Shown here piece by piece: positions 59,001 through 64,000 of a stretch of DNA of 64,000 bases. The position numbers and the translations under genes were made by a program. Source of the DNA: Volvox africanus (Eukaryota > Chlorophyta > Chlorophyceae > Chlamydomonadales > Volvocaceae); assembly GCA_030268105.1 (NCBI GenBank), contig BSDZ01000005.1, positions 2,170,001 through 2,234,000 of the forward strand, in the 5' to 3' direction. How positions within the stretch are numbered: position 1 is the stretch's first letter; every line of letters starts with the position of its first letter. The notes beneath the pieces are model-generated. The model ran no database searches. It was not told where the DNA came from and saw only the letters and a program-made list of their open reading frames with translations.

Positions 59001-60522
59001 CAAATACGGCAATTACTGCACTTTTCGCAATAACTATATGGCAACGATGCAATACGAAAACATTTCATGATTAGGCGAACCAAGTGAGCATGATGAAAGT
59101 TGCATTAAGTTGCGTATAATCACAGGTTGGTTTAGCCTTCACGGTTAGGCGTAACGGTTTACCGGTAAAACCAATTTACCGGTTTTTGTACATTTTAAAT
59201 TCACCGGGAAATAGCGCCGTGATTCACTGGCGGCCCACTGCCTCAGGCAAGCGACTTGCTCTCCCTGGCCCTCCCTGGCCTCCCGTAGGTCCACATTTGG
59301 TCCTCTGAGAAGTTGGCCAAGAAGGGCAGTTTGGACTTCAATACCTGTCGAATGGGGGATCTGGAGCTGCTTTTAGCGCGGCAGGTGTACGACCAGCGGT
59401 GGTACAGGTACGGAATCGGTCAAGAGCACGGTGTTGGGGCTGAATAATAGCGGTGGTTATAGCTCGACACACCAGCTCGAGATTCATTAGTACTCTAGTA
59501 GGGAGAGCGCATCATTACATCCCTCTCATGCCCTCTCATGCCCTCCCATGCCCTCCCATGCCCTCCCATGCCCTCCCATGCCCTCCCATGCCCTCCCATG
59601 CCTAGGGCATACGCCATGTCATATGTGTTCCTACGTTGGTCATGCATTATTTACCAGACGCTCACCAAATGCAACCATCACACCATATGCCCACAACCCA
59701 TGCCCCTTCTCCTCTCCGCGCATTCTCCTTCCCATTAATCTGTTTGTTTCTCTCTCTGTCTCTCCCTCCCTCCTCTCTCTCAACTCCTCTGCGCCACTCC
59801 TCCCAATTCGCCACGTGATGCTGCAGTCCCCACTGCATGAAATATGCATGCACGACGGGAGCCCTGCTCCCGTTACGTCTCTGTATCTGCTCCCCGCCCT
59901 CCCCCCCCTAACCCTCTCTGACAAACCCCTCTTCAATAACACACCGCACACCGCAATCTCACACACCGCACTGCAGCTCCAACTTCGTTGTCACCCCTGC
60001 AGGGGTTTCCGGCTGGGTCAGGACATATCCCCGCCAGGCTACCCTCTCACACCGAAGCACGACTCCCTCGCCCCATCCCACCTTCTCAGTTTAACCTTCC
60101 CGTTTCCTCGCATCAAAGCCCCTTAGACCCCCACGCACTCTCTCACATACGCACACGTCACACACCCCTCTCTCTTTCTTTCTCTGACACACATACGCAC
60201 ACACACAACTTAACCTGCCTGCCATCCACCTGACTGGGTTCGTCGCCCGACCTTCCTGATGCATTCTGACCTTTTTTGCAGCTTTGGTCACGCTCTAAGC
60301 CATCTCGACCAGCTGTTCCTATCGACAGCCGTACAGTTGGGTCTTCAACCATGGCCCGAGGACTGGCAAGAGCGGCAGCTAGGACCAATCCCAGAGGATG
60401 GCGTGGTGCATTCGAAATGCGGCCTGGTGGGCCTTGTGCCACCCCAACAACATCCGCACCGCCCGGCTCCGGCCATCGCGAACCTGCATCAGCGATCTCC
60501 GCCACCTGGACAACCAATTTAA
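54330..60522 (+). CDS. Sulfotransferase-like secretory protein, paralogue A
   Basis: Eight exons, 54330-55625, 56124-56220, 56632-56761, 57726-57896, 58179-58340, 58744-58921, 59289-59407 and 60282-60522, join in phase to 797 residues. The N-terminus has a signal or anchor segment (IPFVIVTILVAYGSISLG). Exon 1 carries the family block APELRQGS, REALIAWAAAATAFLEEH, an Arg/Gln-rich basic linker where paralogue B is acidic, and LPLVRRVLLAQLLLGW. FHISKAGGTSW (K454, G456-S459) is the PAPS 5'-phosphosulfate loop; FDDDCRWF follows in exon 3; NEYTLHGG in exon 4; TIREPLGRLVS (565-573 core) is the 3'-phosphate motif; then PPVADNYNIR, GEAHETVAKQLL and QVYDQRWYSFG. These fit a Sulfotransfer_2-like Golgi enzyme; the substrate is unknown. 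A second coding-like frame overlaps the end of exon 8, so the C-terminus after about residue 755 is less certain. Confidence 0.88.
56954..57124. repeat. AGGGG pentanucleotide array in intron 3 of paralogue A
   Basis: About 34 near-perfect AGGGG units with one variant (AGGAG near 57091), followed by a few AAGGGG units. It lies between exons ending at 56761 and starting at 57726. Confidence 0.95.
58430..58510. repeat. TCTTCCTCCA repeats in intron 5 of paralogue A
   Basis: Seven or so imperfect 10-base units (CATCTTCCTC) within the intron between exons 58179-58340 and 58744-58921; pyrimidine-rich on the coding strand. Confidence 0.85.
59520..59602. repeat. 10-bp CCCTCCCATG array in intron 7 of paralogue A
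   Basis: Eight tandem decamers, the first two CCCTCTCATG, the rest CCCTCCCATG. Intronic, between exons 59289-59407 and 60282-60522. Confidence 0.92.
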
Positions 60523-60583
60523 TGAACTCGGCCGTTACCTGGGCTGGATAGTAATTACCGTAGTGGACGAGCACAAGCAGTGA
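60398..60583 (+). other. Second coding-like frame overlapping the last exon of paralogue A
   Basis: In the +1-shifted frame a 61-codon stretch (starts MAWCIRNAAWWALCH; later CISDLRHLDNQFNELG; stop at 60583) has much stronger G/C third positions than the exon-8 frame it overlaps. An in-frame TAG lies upstream at about 60383. It may show an old frameshift in paralogue A, a further spliced exon, or chance. Confidence 0.35.
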
Positions 60584-61743
60584 TGGAGGGCCGTACGGCG
60601 GAAAGTAAAAGTAGAACAACGGACCCTACAGAACTGAAGTGTTAAAGAAGGTTACCGGATCCCACGGAACCTGCGACCTAGGGTTTGCAAGAGGGGGCTG
60701 GCTCGCCGTGCCGTGTTTTGCCGTGCCCTCTTAGCGGGCCCTATGGCGGGGCAGTAGCGCTGCTGGGTTGGAGGTCCCTTTGGCGTGGGACAAGGTATCG
60801 ATCATAGGCCGTGGGGCAAGGGTGGGGCGCATGCAGGGGATGCGGTCCAGGTGGCCGCCGCGCGGGCGACATATCCAACATGCAGAGACCAGTAGCGGAT
60901 GCAGGAGAGCTTTGGGGTGTGGGTGAAGGAAAATCCCGAACAGGGAAAAGGTTTCGGAAGATAAACCGGTGGGCCGTGGGCACTGCCATCTCCCCTCCTC
61001 CCCCAAACACACACATACACGCATACACATATAACATATACATAATACATACATGTGTTGGGGATAAATAGGGGTGGATCCGGAACCAGAAATTGTGGAA
61101 GCTAGGGTTGCCGCTTTACGGGATTTTTCAATCCCCTATGCACGGATGTCATCCTCGTATACCTACTGCCTCGTAGACCGCAGCCCTGAAGTTGTAGTTG
61201 TTGTTGCTGCTCCTGTCGTCCCGTATACGAGATGTACATGATTGTTGAAGGTTCGGATGAATTGCTCATAACTGTTGGCATTTTTCTTGCATTTTTATTT
61301 ATTATGTTGCTGATGGATTTCCTGTCCTGTTGGGCTTTATAAGATGCAAAGGAGCAAACCAACGGACCATTGCGGGGTAAGGGGTGGGGGCGGGTTGGGG
61401 AAAACAAATAACGACGTATATACTGCAGTTATTTAGTTACGTCGTACGGCTCCGGTACCCAGATGTCTACGGCATAACCCGGTCTGTGCGGCGCTGCCCC
61501 CGAGTCCTCTCTGCAATTCTGCAGCCGCCAGTCCGGGTTTCGAGTGCTTGCGGAATGGCGTTCGGTGACTAAATGCGTGCGCCTGGAATGTCGCTGCCCG
61601 ACGAAACATTAATAAGAGTGTTTGTGTTTGTGTATGTGTATGTGTGTGTGTGTGTTTTGAGCGTGCTTCTGGGCGTGCTTCTGGGGCGTGTGTGCTAGCT
61701 AGCAAAGCAGATGTGGCTTTTCGCCAATCCATGACAATATCAC
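60584..61743. other. Stretch without supported gene
   Basis: Downstream of paralogue A. It contains a short CA run (about 61005-61045) and a TG run (61620-61660). No exon could be supported; the 3' UTR of paralogue A should start here. Confidence 0.5.
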
Positions 61744-63990
61744 CTTGGTTGACGACACGATGCGCGTCAGCCGGAAACTGCTTGAAGGGGCGCTGCTTTT
61801 CACTTCCGGGGCAGAGCTGCGAGTCCGTTTTGCGGGTGTCCAAAGATGTCCAGAGATATTGCTTTTTCGCCGCTAAGTTGTTCATCGTGATTTGGTGGCC
61901 GTATAAAGACTTGCCATACCGTACGGGTAATACGTGTGGTTGAACTCGGGAGTCCTTCGGTCGCGTGGATTCATCAGCAGGGAGGAGGCGTCAGCCCTGG
62001 CCGTGTGGCGGTCCCCCCCTGCTGGCACGAGCGCATGGCATGGAAGTCGTAATCGGAGCGCTAGGATCAACGATCAGGTACATTGCGTGGCGTGCTAAAT
62101 GAGCGGGCAGTAAACCTCTCCTGCAGCCGGGCTAACTGGATTTCTCGCAATCCAGCACCGCGATCTGCGAGGTTCTGTCGCATCATTTAATCCCTAGGGC
62201 GCTGAAGCAGCCTCAAACCTACACTGTTGCATCACAATTGCATCCCTATCCAGGCCACGTCCACCCTGGGCTCATCGCCGAATCGTTGTGCCCGGGGCCG
62301 CACTGGGGCCGCACGCCTCATAGCTGAATAGCAGATTTACCACTTGCTCGCATGCCCTGTGGTTATGCCGTATTCGGATGCCAGCTCGGGGAGTCGTTGT
62401 GCCGCCGTCGCCGTCGCCGTTGCCGTCGCAGAGGGATGCCGCTTCGGAGGTTGCGAGGGGACGGTTGGTGAAAAGGGTTGGCAGAAGGGTGAAGGGAATG
62501 AGCTTGTAAGCACAATCAGCAGCGGGAGGGACTTCCTCAACCCTTACTCGCCACAGTACTGGGTGTGTGAGGCCTTTGTGTGATGGTGGTGGGTTACGGA
62601 CGTGTAAGGCCTTTGATGTGATCTGAGTCAGCAATGAACGACGGTGGGCATGCAGCTTTGGATACAGGATTAATCGCAGTCTTGATGTGGGGAGATCAGT
62701 TACTTGTGTTGGCAACACTGGTGATGGCAACATGATGCAGGAGAAGAGCATTGCCGCCCAACATATACACATGCATATGCGTGTGTTGTGCTGTTACTTA
62801 TTTTTTTATGTTTACAGTACGTACCTTACTTTATGCTGATACGTATGTATACGCAGACCTCACCAAAATAAAACACTTTTTGCAAGCAAGCGTACATGAC
62901 AGATGGCATGGATGTCGTTGTGTAGCACTGATGCCGTACACCATGTGCATAGGTGTAACTTATGCATGCACGGCGCTAAAACATGTTTTCTATCTGCCGC
63001 AGCAGCTCCGGTGCTTCATGAGATCGTGGACGAAAGAGTACAGCACCTTATGATTATGCTGTAGATCCTCGGCCTTAGGCCCATGGTAATACTAAGGGAA
63101 ATGCAATGCATGCGTGGAGTCACCCTGGCCGCACGACTGGCTTACGTACTGCGTGGTACCGATACTTACCAGTCTAACAGGTGAAGGATGCAGGAGCGAA
63201 GTCGTGCAGTGCCAACTCTTATGATGATCAGTGCGAATGTAACGAAGTGATGATGCTCTCATGTATACTTATAATACCAGTGACAAAAACAGGATGTGTG
63301 CGGAACGTTAAATGCACGCACAGCATACATATCGCGTGCGCCGCATCAAGGACAGAGCATCTAAGCTGTATGAAATATATCGCAAATTAATATTTTTGCA
63401 CTAACGAAATATATTCAGGATTGACCTGTCCTTCATGATTTCGCTTAGTCCAACGAGGCTGGACCCTTGGTTGCCATTTTCTTGTGCGCATTTACACACA
63501 TCTTTTTAACTTGGAGAATTATGTTGAGGACCCAAATGCTCAATAAGCTAGAATCAGCGGCTGTGCGGGGTAGGATGCCGTGTCGACCATGCTGCGTTGC
63601 GGCGGCGACTTTGGTCAAACGAGTCAGTTGGAGACATGTTTCACCTTTAATTATCAGCTCGACTCTTCAATTAAAATTACAGATTGGTAAGGCTAGCGCC
63701 GGATCATGGAAGCCTTAAATGTGTACTTGACTAATTACTGCGCTACGCAAGTAGGCATCCCGACAACAACGCTGGCGTTAGAGGTAAACAGGAAGCTGTC
63801 ATTTGGAAGGCTCGTGGAGCGGCCCGCAGCAACCCCAAACTCCACGGCGATTCCGGAGTCCTTATCAAATGACTCCGCCCACCAGCTCCCAGGCCCAGAG
63901 CCTTCCAGGGACCTCAACACCCGCGCCACAGCTTCCCTAAAATCTTCTCCTGTTTCCGATGATAAGGCTCGTAGACGTGACAGCGGCACC
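61744..63990 (-). CDS. Putative exons of an unrecognised minus-strand gene, cut by the window edge
   Basis: Segments with G/C-rich third positions: about 63990-63738 (contains GEDFREAVARVLRSLEG and GVAAGRSTSLPNDSFLF), 62558-62310 (contains VEEVPPAADCAYKLIPF and IRIRHNHRACEQVVNLLF), 62021-61920 (contains RADASSLL, RTPEFNHTYYPY) and 61872-61744 (contains KQYLWTSLDTRK, FKQFPADAHRVVNQ). The last three can be joined in phase if a GTGCGG donor at about 62305 is used; the link to the first segment is not established. No domain is recognised. The 62021-61920 exon resembles 33735-33640. Confidence 0.4.
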
Positions 63991-64000
63991 AGCTCGAAGC

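Noticed and set aside
61695..61885. Class 3 lipase signature (RVVNQGDIV)
   Set aside because: Only this short piece resembles the end of the lipase fold; no GHSLGG nucleophile elbow or other motif was found nearby.

Overview
The window is nuclear DNA of a eukaryote, most likely a chlorophycean green alga close to the volvocines. The support is indirect. Genes are intron-rich with short, GC-rich exons and regular GT-AG junctions. The complex I subunit and the DDX41 helicase have plant-like size and motifs. There is a family of secretory-pathway sulfotransferase-like genes, and introns are loaded with TG/CA dinucleotides and G/C-rich tandem repeats. No bacterial, organellar or viral gene was recognised. 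Exon structures below were built by hand from splice sites, phase continuity and family conservation; none has been checked against transcripts.

Layout. 635-6536 (minus): six introns of a signal-peptide-bearing protein of unknown family, 3' end not found; its introns hold a tRNA-derived SINE and a small dispersed repeat family. 11027-15977 (minus): a complete Wss1-type WLM metalloprotease with two SUMO-interacting motifs. 17158-18534 (minus): NDUFA8-like complex I subunit. 21011-26895 (minus) and 54330-60522 (plus): two complete eight-exon paralogues of a sulfotransferase-like family with identical intron phases. 30273-31417 and 36029-37834 (minus) are broken relatives. 31.7-35.4 kb holds isolated exons of unrecognised genes. 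39585-51297 (minus): an 18-exon DDX41 RNA helicase. 61.7-64 kb: exons of an unrecognised minus-strand gene cut by the window edge. The rest (about 6.5-11, 18.5-21, 27-30.2 and 51.3-54.3 kb) shows no gene I can support.

How the genes relate. DDX41 (spliceosome/genome stability), Wss1 (DNA-protein crosslink repair, SUMO-linked) and NDUFA8 (respiration) are independent housekeeping genes. The lineage-specific interest lies in the sulfotransferase-like family. It carries a PAPS 5'-phosphosulfate loop (KAGGTS) and a 3'-phosphate motif (REPLxRLxS), has an N-terminal signal or anchor segment and a long family-specific N-terminal region, and is present here as two apparently intact genes plus two decayed copies. 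Segments are exchanged between copies: one intron is far better conserved than the neighbouring exons. A plausible role, by inference only, is sulfation of extracellular-matrix glycans or glycoproteins in the Golgi.
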